Shown here: positions 34,987 through 42,601 of the stretch, one piece after another | Numbering within the stretch: the stretch's first letter is position 1 | Layout of the letters: every line of letters begins with the position of its first letter | Source: Streptomyces sp. B21-105 | GTDB taxonomy: Bacteria; Actinomycetota; Actinomycetes; Streptomycetales; Streptomycetaceae | Direction of reading: 5' to 3' | DNA length: 64,000 nucleotides | NCBI RefSeq assembly: GCF_036898465.1 | Contig: NZ_JARUMJ010000001.1 | Span: forward strand, 6,076,001-6,140,000 | Notes under the pieces: model-generated | The model's database searches: none | The model's input: only the letters and a program-made list of their open reading frames with translations | Told to the model about the DNA's origin: nothing | Program-made: the position numbers and the translations under genes

Positions 34987-37191
34987 GTGACAGCAGCAAC
35001 GCACTCCACCCTGTTCCCGCAGGCACCGGACTCGGCCGACGCGGTGCTCGACGGGCTCGACCCCGAGCAGCGCGAGGTCGCCACGGCCCTGCACGGTCCG
35101 GTGTGCGTGCTGGCCGGAGCCGGCACGGGCAAGACCCGGGCCATCACCCACCGCATCGCCTACGGGGTGCGCGCCGGCATCCTGCACCCTTCCAGCGTGC
35201 TCGCCGTCACCTTCACCAACCGGGCCGCGGGGGAGATGCGCGGCCGGCTTCGCCAGCTCGGCGCCCAGGGTGTCCAGGCCCGCACCTTCCACTCCGCGGC
35301 CCTTCGGCAGCTGCAGTACTTCTGGCCGAAAGCGATCGGTGGCTCCCTGCCCCGGATCGTCGACCGCAAGGTTCAGCTCGTCGCCGACGCGGCCGCCGCC
35401 TGCCGTGTCCGGCTCGACCGAGGTGAGCTGCGGGACGTCACCGCGGAGATCGAGTGGTGCAAGGTCACCCAGACCGTCCCCGCCGACTACGCGCTCGCCG
35501 CCGTCAAAGCGGGCCGTGAGTCCCCCCGCGACCCCGCCGAGATCGCCCAGCTCTACGCCGCCTACGAGGACCTCAAGCGCGAGCGCGCCGTCATCGACTT
35601 CGAGGACGTCCTGCTGCTGACCGCCGCCGTGCTGCAGGACCGGCACGACATCGCCGAACAGGTCCGCGCCCAGTACCAGCACTTCGTCGTCGACGAGTAC
35701 CAGGACGTCAGCCCGCTCCAGCAGCGCCTGCTCGAACTGTGGCTCGGCGACCGGGACGACCTGTGCGTGGTCGGGGACGCCAGCCAGACCATCTACTCCT
35801 TCACCGGCGCCACCCCCGACCACCTGCTCGACTTCCGCACCCGCCATCCCGGCGCCACCGTCGTCAAGCTGGTCCGCGACTACCGCTCCACCCCCCAGGT
35901 CGTCCACCTCGCCAACGGTCTGCTCGCCCAGGCCCGCGGCCGCGCCGCTGACCACCGTCTGGAACTGATCTCCCAGCGCGCCCCCGGACCCGAGCCGGGC
36001 TACGCCGAGTACGCCGACGAGCCCGCCGAGGCCGAGGGCGCGGCCCGCCGTATTCGCGAGCTCCTCGACGCAGGGGTCCCGGCCGCGGAGATCGCCGTCC
36101 TGTTCCGCACCAACGCCCAGTCGGAGACCTACGAGCAGGCCCTCGCCGACTTCGGCATCCCGTACCAGCTGCGCGGCGCCGAGCGCTTCTTCGACCGGCC
36201 CGAGGTGCGCAAGGCCGGTGTCGCCCTGCGCGGTGCGGCCCGGTTCGGCGGCAACGACACGCTCCTCGAGGACGCCGTCGACCTGCCCTCGCAGGTGCGT
36301 GCCGTGCTCTCCGGCGAAGGCTGGACCACACAGCCGCCGGCCGGCTCCGGGGCCGTCAGAGAGCGCTGGGAGTCGCTGGCGGCCCTGGCCAACCTGGCGC
36401 ATGACTTCGCCGCGGCCCGGCCCGGGGCGACCCTCGCCGATCTGGTCGCCGAACTCGACGAGCGGGCGAGCGCCCAGCACGCCCCGACCGTCCAGGGCGT
36501 CACCCTGGCCTCCCTGCACTCCGCCAAGGGCCTGGAGTGGGACGTCGTCTTCCTGGTCGGCGTGGCGGAGGGCATGATGCCGATCACCTACGCCAGGACC
36601 GACGAACAGATCGAGGAGGAGCGCCGCCTCCTGTACGTCGGGGTCACCCGGGCCCGTGCGCGGCTGCACATCTCGTGGGCGCTGTCCCGCTCTCCGGGCG
36701 GCCGTCCGAACCGCCGTCCGAGCCGCTTCCTCGACGGTCTCCGTCCCGGCTCGGGCACCGCCGTGGGCCGTGCGGGCGGCGGGGGCGCCGGAGGCATCGA
36801 GCGGGGGTTCCCCGGCGTCGCCGCGGGCGCCGGCCAGGCGCCGCGCCGGACAGCGCGCACCCCGGCCCGCTGCCGGGTCTGCGGGCGCACCCTGACCGAC
36901 GCCGGCGAGATGAAGCTGATGCGCTGCGAGGACTGCCCCTCCGACATGGACGAGGGCCTGTACGAGCGACTGCGGGACTGGCGGGCGGTCCAGGCGAAGC
37001 GCGCCGGACAGCCGGCGTTCTGCGTCTTCACCGACAAGACGCTGATGGCGATCGCCGAGGCCGTCCCCGAGGAGGAGGGCGAACTGGCCCGGATCCCCGG
37101 GGTCGGTGTGCGCAAGCTGCACCGTTACGGAACCGACGTCCTGGCCATCTGCGCAGGCCAGGACGTGGTGGAGGGGGACGAAGGGGAGTGA
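34987..37191 (+). CDS. uvrD2: UvrD2-type superfamily I DNA helicase with HRDC domain
   Basis: A 734-residue 3'-5' DNA helicase. Walker A is GAGTGKTR. Motif II is VDEYQDVSPLQ, followed by YSFTGATPDHLL; motif V is ASLHSAKGLEWD and motif VI is LLYVGVTRARARL. After a Gly/Arg linker there is a four-Cys zinc module (CRVCG ... CEDC) and a C-terminal HRDC-like helical domain (KTLMAIAEAVP...IPGVGVRKLHRYG). This layout is that of actinobacterial UvrD2, which is essential in mycobacteria. GTG 34987 is used; CAGCAT ends 6 nt before it, so the mRNA may be leaderless. It is divergent from mrx1. Confidence 0.92.
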   Translation: MTAATHSTLFPQAPDSADAVLDGLDPEQREVATALHGPVCVLAGAGTGKTRAITHRIAYGVRAGILHPSSVLAVTFTNRAAGEMRGRLRQLGAQGVQARTFHSAALRQLQYFWPKAIGGSLPRIVDRKVQLVADAAAACRVRLDRGELRDVTAEIEWCKVTQTVPADYALAAVKAGRESPRDPAEIAQLYAAYEDLKRERAVIDFEDVLLLTAAVLQDRHDIAEQVRAQYQHFVVDEYQDVSPLQQRLLELWLGDRDDLCVVGDASQTIYSFTGATPDHLLDFRTRHPGATVVKLVRDYRSTPQVVHLANGLLAQARGRAADHRLELISQRAPGPEPGYAEYADEPAEAEGAARRIRELLDAGVPAAEIAVLFRTNAQSETYEQALADFGIPYQLRGAERFFDRPEVRKAGVALRGAARFGGNDTLLEDAVDLPSQVRAVLSGEGWTTQPPAGSGAVRERWESLAALANLAHDFAAARPGATLADLVAELDERASAQHAPTVQGVTLASLHSAKGLEWDVVFLVGVAEGMMPITYARTDEQIEEERRLLYVGVTRARARLHISWALSRSPGGRPNRRPSRFLDGLRPGSGTAVGRAGGGGAGGIERGFPGVAAGAGQAPRRTARTPARCRVCGRTLTDAGEMKLMRCEDCPSDMDEGLYERLRDWRAVQAKRAGQPAFCVFTDKTLMAIAEAVPEEEGELARIPGVGVRKLHRYGTDVLAICAGQDVVEGDEGE

Positions 37192-37226
37192 GGGAGGGTC
37201 GGCCGAAGATTGATCCGAACTCGTCG

Positions 37227-37266
37227 GAAAAATAGTTTGCGCATGCCCCGGCAATCCCCATAGGTT
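37227..37266 (+). promoter_or_regulatory. WblC/WhiB7-type autoregulated promoter
   Basis: An A/T-rich block AAAAATA (37228-37234) sits just upstream of a -35 TTGCGC (37237-37242). After an 18-base spacer comes the -10 TAGGTT (37261-37266). WhiB7/WblC promoters are known to carry an A/T-rich motif directly 5' of the -35 that the AT-hook contacts. This is the main A/T-rich patch in the area. Confidence 0.75.
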
Positions 37267-37378
37267 CTTAGACACCGGAACGGCGGCCTTCTCGAAGGCC
37301 CTGATTCCGTGCTGTACTTGCATATCCGTCGGACCGGCTCACCCCGGTCCCCCGATACGCCAAGAGGAGGCGATTCCA

Positions 37379-37696
37379 GTGATCATCATCAACCGCAGCT
37401 CCACCGCCAAACTGACCGATTGCTCGGTCGTCTCCACGTGCATGCTCGGCGCCTCGGTCCTGGGCACCGGTCTGTCCGGCATCCGTGCCGACCGGCCGGC
37501 GTCCTCCTCTGTCTCGCCCGTGAGTCTTCTCGTCCGCGAGCGCAATGAGCGACCGACCAAGGCACTGGAAGCAGTAGAGGCACAGGCACATGCCTATGCC
37601 TTCGCGGCGACCGGTGCCGGATTCCGCAAGCAGACGACGCAGCACCACCTGATGTGGGCCTTCCGTGGGCCAGAACCCTGGAGTGATCCAGCCTGA
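37379..37696 (+). CDS. wblC leader ORF (uORF) of the attenuator
   Basis: A 105-codon reading frame in the wblC leader. GTG 37379 has a strong RBS (AGAGGAGG, 8 nt before), the best in this area. It runs MIIINRSSTAKLTDCSV... and ends in a conserved-looking FRKQTTQHHLMWAFRGPEPWSDPA region, stopping at the base of the first leader hairpin. Leader translation coupled to a terminator controls whiB7/wblC in actinobacteria: ribosome stalling by translation inhibitors lets transcription continue. The peptide may have no function of its own. A shorter internal start is possible. Confidence 0.7.
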   Translation: MIIINRSSTAKLTDCSVVSTCMLGASVLGTGLSGIRADRPASSSVSPVSLLVRERNERPTKALEAVEAQAHAYAFAATGAGFRKQTTQHHLMWAFRGPEPWSDPA

Positions 37697-37762
37697 TCGT
37701 CGATCAGGCCGGCGCCTTCAGGGCCGCGGAACCCCACCCGGGATCCGCGGCCCTTCTGTTTT
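37691..37762 (+). terminator. wblC attenuator: two hairpins and T-tract
   Basis: Hairpin 1: GCCTGATC/GATCAGGC (37691-37709) overlaps the uORF stop. Hairpin 2: a 10-bp perfect stem AGGGCCGCGG (37720-37729) with CCGCGGCCCT (37745-37754), followed by TCTGTTTT (37755-37762), is a textbook intrinsic terminator 110 bases before wblC. A small GGCCTTCTCGAAGGCC hairpin lies earlier in the leader at 37286-37301. Confidence 0.85.
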
Positions 37763-37872
37763 CCCCGAACGGGGACGACGGAGCGAAGGGGCCTCGGGAC
37801 AAGAAAAGAACCCGGTACCCAGCCGACACCCGGTCCCACAGGACCGGACCGACCAGACGAGGAAGACGAACC

Positions 37873-38241
37873 GTGCAACTCGAAGCGCACGCCCCGTCCG
37901 TACCGCCTTCCGAAACGATCCCCCCGCCCGGCCTCACGGAGGACTCCACCTTGACCCCGCTCACGGCGCTCACCGCGCTCGACGACGCCATCGAGAACCT
38001 CGGCGTGCCCGTCCCCTGCCGTTCGTACGACCCGGAGGTCTTCTTCGCCGAGACCCCGGCCGACGTCGAGTACGCCAAGTCCCTCTGCCGCACCTGCCCC
38101 CTGGTGGAGGCCTGCCTCGCCGGCGCCAAGGAGCGACGCGAGCCCTGGGGCGTCTGGGGTGGCGAGCTGTTCGTCCAGGGTGTCGTCGTCGCCCGCAAGC
38201 GGCCGCGTGGTCGCCCGCGCAAGAACCCGGTCACGGCATGA
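37873..38241 (+). CDS. wblC: WblC/WhiB7 Fe-S transcription factor for intrinsic antibiotic resistance
   Basis: A 122-residue WhiB-family regulator. Four Cys ligate the [4Fe-4S] cluster: one in VPCRSYDPEVFF and three in SLCRTCPLVEACLAG. Then come the conserved GVWGGE turn and a C-terminal AT-hook RGRPRKN, which distinguishes WblC/WhiB7. It binds the housekeeping sigma factor and activates ribosome-protection and drug-resistance genes after translation inhibition. GTG 37873 has GAGGAAG upstream. The long leader with uORF and terminator explains its induction. Its TGA overlaps the ATG of the next small gene. Confidence 0.96.
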   Translation: MQLEAHAPSVPPSETIPPPGLTEDSTLTPLTALTALDDAIENLGVPVPCRSYDPEVFFAETPADVEYAKSLCRTCPLVEACLAGAKERREPWGVWGGELFVQGVVVARKRPRGRPRKNPVTA

Positions 38242-38564
38242 ACACCGCAGGAACAATCGACCGCCCCCTCACGCAAGACCCCAAGAAGCAGGCCCCGATG
38301 AAGCCGTTCACCAGCGAGCCCGCAGGCTCCGCGACCGAAGACCTCACCATCACCACCGGCGCGTACGACTCGCGTCAGAACAGGACACGCGAGATGCAAC
38401 TCATCCCAGAAGCCCTGGCTCGTGCGCATATGCGCGACCGCCTGCACGAGGTCGAGCGGGAGCGCCAGGCCGTGCGCCTGGTGGCCGCTCGCCGGATGCA
38501 GCGTCGGGCCGAGCGCGCGTCCCTGCGCGCCCGGCGGGCGCTCGCCATGGCCGTGATGCAGTAA
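38238..38564 (+). CDS. small basic helical protein downstream of wblC
   Basis: A 108-residue protein of unknown function that begins at an ATGA overlap with wblC. The first 50 residues are disordered. The C-terminal half is one or two Arg/Ala/Met-rich helices (IPEALARAHMRDRLHEVERERQ... RRMQRRAERASLRARRALAMAVMQ). An internal ATG at 38298 has a better RBS (GAAGCAGG), so the product may be 88 residues. Related short helical proteins occur elsewhere in Streptomyces, from memory. Co-expression with WblC is likely from position. A nucleic-acid-binding role is only a guess from charge. Confidence 0.72.
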   Translation: MNTAGTIDRPLTQDPKKQAPMKPFTSEPAGSATEDLTITTGAYDSRQNRTREMQLIPEALARAHMRDRLHEVERERQAVRLVAARRMQRRAERASLRARRALAMAVMQ

Positions 38565-38620
38565 CCGCACCAACCGCACACACCGGATGCGGTGGCCTCC
38601 CGACAGGGAGGTGAAACTCT

Positions 38621-38664
38621 CCCCGAGGGGGCGGGTCCGTCCGTACGGGCCGGCCCCCTCGGGG
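38621..38664 (+). terminator. hairpin terminator of the wblC operon
   Basis: CCCCGAGGGGGC (38621-38632) pairs perfectly with GCCCCCTCGGGG (38653-38664). Additional GC pairing within the loop is likely. A smaller hairpin CCTCCC/GGGAGG precedes it at 38597-38611. It lies 57 bases past the last gene. Confidence 0.65.
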
Positions 38665-38707
38665 CGCTGTGCGCCCGATCCGACGCCCCGGCGTTATCGT
38701 CCTGGGC

Positions 38708-38956
38708 ATGGCGAGTCCTCCCGGAGACGGCGACCGCGACGGTTCACCGGCGGAGCCCCTGCCCCTGCCTCCGTCCAGGCCCCGGTCCGGGCCCCTGTCC
38801 GTGGTGTGCGGCCGGTGCGGGACCCGGGCCGCAGAGCCACCGCCGGTCACCTGGACGTGTTCCCTGGAGAACGGCGTCCGCCGGCACTTCTGCGAGGACT
38901 GCGCCCGGGAGAACCTCCGGGCGATCGAAGGCCGGCTCGACTCGGAATGGTGGTGA
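38708..38956 (+). CDS. small zinc-ribbon protein
   Basis: An 82-residue protein with two Cys pairs, CGRCG and CEDC, plus an extra Cys between them (TWTCSLENG), spaced as in a small zinc ribbon. The N-terminal 30 residues are Pro-rich and disordered, and the C-terminus ends EGRLDSEWW. Function unknown; DNA, RNA or protein binding is possible. ATG 38708 has no RBS, and TATCGT ends 6-7 nt upstream, so it may be leaderless. It is convergent with the ABC1-kinase gene (38-base gap). Confidence 0.7.
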   Translation: MASPPGDGDRDGSPAEPLPLPPSRPRSGPLSVVCGRCGTRAAEPPPVTWTCSLENGVRRHFCEDCARENLRAIEGRLDSEWW

Positions 38957-38994
38957 CGTATCTCACACCCGGGTCGGAGCCCCGTACCCGCGTC

Positions 38995-40416
38995 TCACGC
39001 CTCCGCCGCCGAGCCCTCCGCAACCGAGTCCTCCGTTTCCAGGGAATCCACGGACTCCAGGGTTTCCAGGGCCTCCAGCGCGTCCTCCGCGAGGAACCCG
39101 GGCAGCCAGTCCTCCAGTTCGTCCCGTAGCCGTACTGTCGCGCCGAGCTGGCACAGCACGCCGATCGTGCTGAGGGTCACCCGGTGAATCAGCAGGTACG
39201 CCGGCGGCAGGTTGAGCTGTTTGCCCAGCTGGTGGGCGGGAGAGCGGGGGTCGGCTATGCGGGCCGCCTGGTTGCGCATCCAGCCGCGGGTGAAGGTGAA
39301 CTCCTCTGCGCGGGCCGGTTCGATGATCGGCAGGAGGTAGTCGAGGACCGCGTCGGGATCGAGCTCGATGGACTCCTTCACGAAGCCCTCCGCGCAGAGG
39401 AGTTCGTAGACCGCCTCCGCGTCGCCGTCCAGGGTCAGGCGCAGGGACTCGCCGATCGGGTCCGGCAGGCCGCCCGCCAGCCGATCCACCGTGCCGAAGT
39501 CCAGAACGCCAAGCCGCCAGTCGTCCTCGCCCTCCGGCCCGCCAGGCAGGAGACGGAAGTTGCCGGGGTGCGGGTCGGCGTGCAGCAGGCCGGTGCGCGC
39601 CGGGCCGGAAAAGAGGAAACGGGACAGCAGCTGGCCGGCGCGGTCCCGCTGCTCCTGGGTGCCCTCGGAGATCACCTCGGACAGGGGCACGCCGTCGATC
39701 CACTCGGTGACCAGGATCTGGTCGCACTGGTGGACCACCGCCGGCACCACGACGTCGGGATCCCCGGCGAACTCCTCCGCGTGGGCCTGCTGGGCCTGCG
39801 CCTCCAGGCAGTAGTCCAGTTCCTCCGAGACCCGGTCACGCAGCTCGGCGATCAGCGGCTTCACGTCCATGCCCGGAATGAGCGGGCCCAACAGGCGTGC
39901 GAAGCGACTGAGTTGGTTCAGGTCGGACAGCAGGGCCTCGCCGGCTCCGGGGTACTGGACCTTGACTGCGACCTCCCGGCCGTCGTGCCACACCGCTCGG
40001 TGCACCTGACCGATGGAGGCCGCCGCGGCGGGCTTGTCGTCGAACTCCAGGAAGAGCCCGGCCCAGTCCTCGCCGAGGTGTTTCGTGAGCACGGCGTGCG
40101 TGGTGCCGGTCGGCATCGGCGGCGCCGCGTCCTGGAGCTTGGTGAGGGCCGCGCGGTACGGTCCGGCCACCTCCTCGGGCAGGGCCGACTCGAAGACGGA
40201 CAGGGCCTGCCCGAACTTCATCGCGCCGCCCTTCAGCTCGCCCAGCACCTTGAAGAGCTGCTCCGCGGTGCGCTGCTGCAGCTCGCGGCCGACGATCTCC
40301 GCGGACTCGCCCACGATCCGCTTGCCCAGACCCCAGGTGGCCCGCCCGGCGAAGCCGAGCGGGAGCGCGGCGAGCTTGGCGGTCCGGGTGACCGCCTTCC
40401 GGGGAAGATCAGACAT
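38995..40416 (-). CDS. ABC1/UbiB (AarF) family atypical kinase
   Basis: A 473-residue protein of the UbiB/ABC1 family, kinase-like ATPases linked elsewhere to quinone metabolism. Family motifs are present: KGGAMKFGQ (KxGQ, ~residues 60-68), the Ala-rich loop AAAASIGQVHRA, AVKVQYPG with the conserved Lys, ELDYCLEAQ, the catalytic HADPHPGNF and LDFGTVDRL. There is no membrane segment at the C-terminus, unlike UbiB. The last 30 residues are acidic and repetitive (ALETLESVDSLETED). ATG 40416 has GGAGGG 3 nt upstream. It overlaps the stop of the ThiF-like gene, so the two are coupled. Confidence 0.92.
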   Translation of the reverse strand: MSDLPRKAVTRTAKLAALPLGFAGRATWGLGKRIVGESAEIVGRELQQRTAEQLFKVLGELKGGAMKFGQALSVFESALPEEVAGPYRAALTKLQDAAPPMPTGTTHAVLTKHLGEDWAGLFLEFDDKPAAAASIGQVHRAVWHDGREVAVKVQYPGAGEALLSDLNQLSRFARLLGPLIPGMDVKPLIAELRDRVSEELDYCLEAQAQQAHAEEFAGDPDVVVPAVVHQCDQILVTEWIDGVPLSEVISEGTQEQRDRAGQLLSRFLFSGPARTGLLHADPHPGNFRLLPGGPEGEDDWRLGVLDFGTVDRLAGGLPDPIGESLRLTLDGDAEAVYELLCAEGFVKESIELDPDAVLDYLLPIIEPARAEEFTFTRGWMRNQAARIADPRSPAHQLGKQLNLPPAYLLIHRVTLSTIGVLCQLGATVRLRDELEDWLPGFLAEDALEALETLESVDSLETEDSVAEGSAAEA

Positions 40417-41620
40417 GCGCCCTCCAAGTCCCAGCCAGCCGCGCGGTGTCCGTCGTACCGCGAAACTCCGTTGAATGCCGTTGCTGTTCCATTGTCGCGT
40501 GCGAACCGCCCTCCTCGGAGGTGTGTTCCCGCATACCTTTCTCCGCGGCCCCGCACGGACAGGCACAGTGTGGCCGCACCGGCCGTGCGTGCCACTGGAG
40601 CGCGGGCACGGAGACCTCCCACCGGGCGCCCACGCTCGACGGGTCGCGGCCGTCGAGGAAGGTGAGCGCGTGGGCGGCGGCCAGCCCGGCCACCGTCGTG
40701 GCCAGCGTCAGGTCACAGGCGCGCGTCGTGCGCCGATGACCGGAGTGCCACTGGGTGACCAGCCGCGGCCAGGCCTGGTCCCGGTCGGTACGGTCCTGGT
40801 GCAGACAGCCCGCGCAGCCCGTCTCACCCGGCAGCACGAGCGGGCCCACGACCCCCGTGCCCTCGACGACCCCGGCGTAGAGATGCGGGGTGCCCGAGGC
40901 GATCAGGGGTTCCGCCGCGGAAGGGACGGGCGCGTGCACGGACACGTCGTCCCGCGGGGCGAGGATCACCAGGGAGAAGCCTGGAGTGTCCTCGGCGGGT
41001 GAGCTCCTGCTCCTGCGGGGCGGGCGGCCGGGGGCGGCCCGGCGCACGACGCGGCCGGCCGCCTCGTCCCGGCGCTCGCCGACCGCCTCGGCGGGCAGGC
41101 CGCCGGGTGCCACATCGCCCGGCTCCACCTTTCCACCGTCACGCACGTCCACCTCGCCGACTCCCGCGCCCGACAACAGCGCCGCCAGCACTGTGCCGAC
41201 CCTGCCCGCGCCGCGCACCTGGACCCGCAAGCCGCGCCGGGCGGCCAGGTGCTCCACAGCGTCTCCCGGCTGCGAGGTGACGAGGGACAGTGCGGCGAGA
41301 TCGGGCCGCAGCCGGTCCATGACCTCCTTCCTCTCCCGCAGAGCGGAGGCCTCAGGCCCGCCGCCGCGCGCGTCGTCGAGCAGCCCCGCCCGGGCCAGCC
41401 GCTCCACCAGCCGGTCGACATGACCGTCGGGCAGATCCATACGGCGGCCCTCCTCACGCAGCAGCGGAAGCCCGCGAGTGCCGTCCAGCAGGTCGAGGAA
41501 GCTGCCCGTGGCCGTGTCCACCGGGCCGAGTGTCAGTGCGTGCGCCGGCGTCATGCCGAACTGCACCGTGTTGAGGTCGCGCCAGCCGCGCCGCAGCGCG
41601 GGCTTCACCGTCGGATGCAT
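40409..41620 (-). CDS. ThiF/E1-like family protein
   Basis: A 403-residue protein with an E1-like (ThiF/MoeB) fold. After a 120-residue N-terminal domain (HPTVKPALRRGWRDLNTVQFG) comes the nucleotide-binding RVQVRGAGRVGTVLAALLSGAGVGEVDVRD. Zinc-type Cys occur in ETGCAGCLHQ and HCACPCG. It lacks a rhodanese domain. Such proteins adenylate a C-terminus or prime cyclodehydration in peptide modification, but no precursor peptide or partner enzyme is visible here. ATG 41620 has GGGGG 5-6 nt upstream. Its stop overlaps the ABC1-kinase start by 8 bases. Function unknown. Confidence 0.8.
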   Translation of the reverse strand: MHPTVKPALRRGWRDLNTVQFGMTPAHALTLGPVDTATGSFLDLLDGTRGLPLLREEGRRMDLPDGHVDRLVERLARAGLLDDARGGGPEASALRERKEVMDRLRPDLAALSLVTSQPGDAVEHLAARRGLRVQVRGAGRVGTVLAALLSGAGVGEVDVRDGGKVEPGDVAPGGLPAEAVGERRDEAAGRVVRRAAPGRPPRRSRSSPAEDTPGFSLVILAPRDDVSVHAPVPSAAEPLIASGTPHLYAGVVEGTGVVGPLVLPGETGCAGCLHQDRTDRDQAWPRLVTQWHSGHRRTTRACDLTLATTVAGLAAAHALTFLDGRDPSSVGARWEVSVPALQWHARPVRPHCACPCGAAEKGMREHTSEEGGSHATMEQQRHSTEFRGTTDTARLAGTWRAHV

Positions 41621-41848
41621 CGAACGCCCCCGTATGCCTGGAAAACTCCCCGTCACGTCGACGGAGCGGGGCGTGGGGTGTCCTCGCTCCGCCGACGACT
41701 GCCAGCATGCCCGGACCCGCCCGAGCCCGCCGAAAGTTGTCCACAGGCAGCGGCATTCGTCGTACGAATGCGTCGTACGAGGCAAAAGCGGCAGGCCGGA
41801 TCGGAACCCACCCGACCAGGAGTCGGGACTTCCCCCGTGTGCAACGGG

Positions 41849-41854
41849 TAACGT
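41849..41854 (+). promoter_or_regulatory. -10 element (TAACGT), predicted leaderless start
   Basis: TAACGT ends 6 bases before GTG 41861, and no RBS is present. The -35 is not evident. Confidence 0.4.
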
Positions 41855-41860
41855 CGGGGC

Positions 41861-42457
41861 GTGCCCGCCGACCCACTGCACCGCGCCGGACCACCACAGC
41901 GCAGCACGACGAGCCAGCCGCCGAGCGGCTCGGGGGCGAGCGCGATCGAGGTTCGCAGAAGCACCCGGCGACGTCGGACGGTCTCCGCGTACCGCGAGGG
42001 CGATCGCACCATCGTGCTCATCCCTGCCCGGATGTCCGAGGCCGAGGAGCAACGCTGGGTGACCGTCATGCTCGACAAACTCGCCGCGCAGGAGAGCCGG
42101 CGCGTGCCCGGCGACGCCGAGCTCGCCGAACGCGCCGAGCGTCTGTCGGCCCAGTGTTTCGACGGCCGGGCCCGACCCGCCTCGGTGCGCTGGGTGACCA
42201 ACCAGAACACCCGCTGGGGATCGTGCACACCGGCCGAGGGCAGCATCCGGCTGTCGCACCGCCTGAAGGGCATGCCCGAGTACGTCATCGACTACGTCCT
42301 CGCGCACGAACTCGCGCATCTGCTCGTGCCGGGTCACGGCCCCGACTTCTGGCGGCTGCTGGAGGCCTACCCGCGCACCGAACGCGCTCGGGGCTACCTC
42401 GAGGGCGTCGTCGCGGCCGAACGCCTCCCCCACCTGCCGCAGACGAGCGGGGAGTGA
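41861..42457 (+). CDS. YgjP/DUF45-type zinc metallopeptidase-like protein
   Basis: A 198-residue protein of the YgjP-like family (SprT-related). The zinc motif is VLAHELAHLLVPGHGPDFW: HExxH plus a third His, then the family's F-W. NTRWGSCTPAEGSIRLSHRL is the typical RWGSC strand. The N-terminal 30 residues are disordered, so an internal start is possible. Peptidase activity is likely but not shown for the family. Divergent from the ThiF-like gene; the 240-base gap between them carries the -10 box noted above. Confidence 0.88.
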   Translation: MPADPLHRAGPPQRSTTSQPPSGSGASAIEVRRSTRRRRTVSAYREGDRTIVLIPARMSEAEEQRWVTVMLDKLAAQESRRVPGDAELAERAERLSAQCFDGRARPASVRWVTNQNTRWGSCTPAEGSIRLSHRLKGMPEYVIDYVLAHELAHLLVPGHGPDFWRLLEAYPRTERARGYLEGVVAAERLPHLPQTSGE

Positions 42458-42601
42458 CCTGCGGCGCGCGTGGGGCGAACCTCGCGGGCGTCCGGTGATG
42501 TCGCTTGTGTACCGGGTCTGTACCGACATCGTGCGTTGTCGGACTTTGCCGTTAGCCTGACGCGACGCACTCGCAATCGGGATGGGGGACGGTCGTTACG
42601 C

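Noticed and set aside
40409..41620. RiPP (thiopeptide/TOMM-type) biosynthesis locus around the ThiF-like gene
   Set aside because: No YcaO, dehydrogenase or precursor peptide is nearby. The only coupled gene is an ABC1-type kinase.
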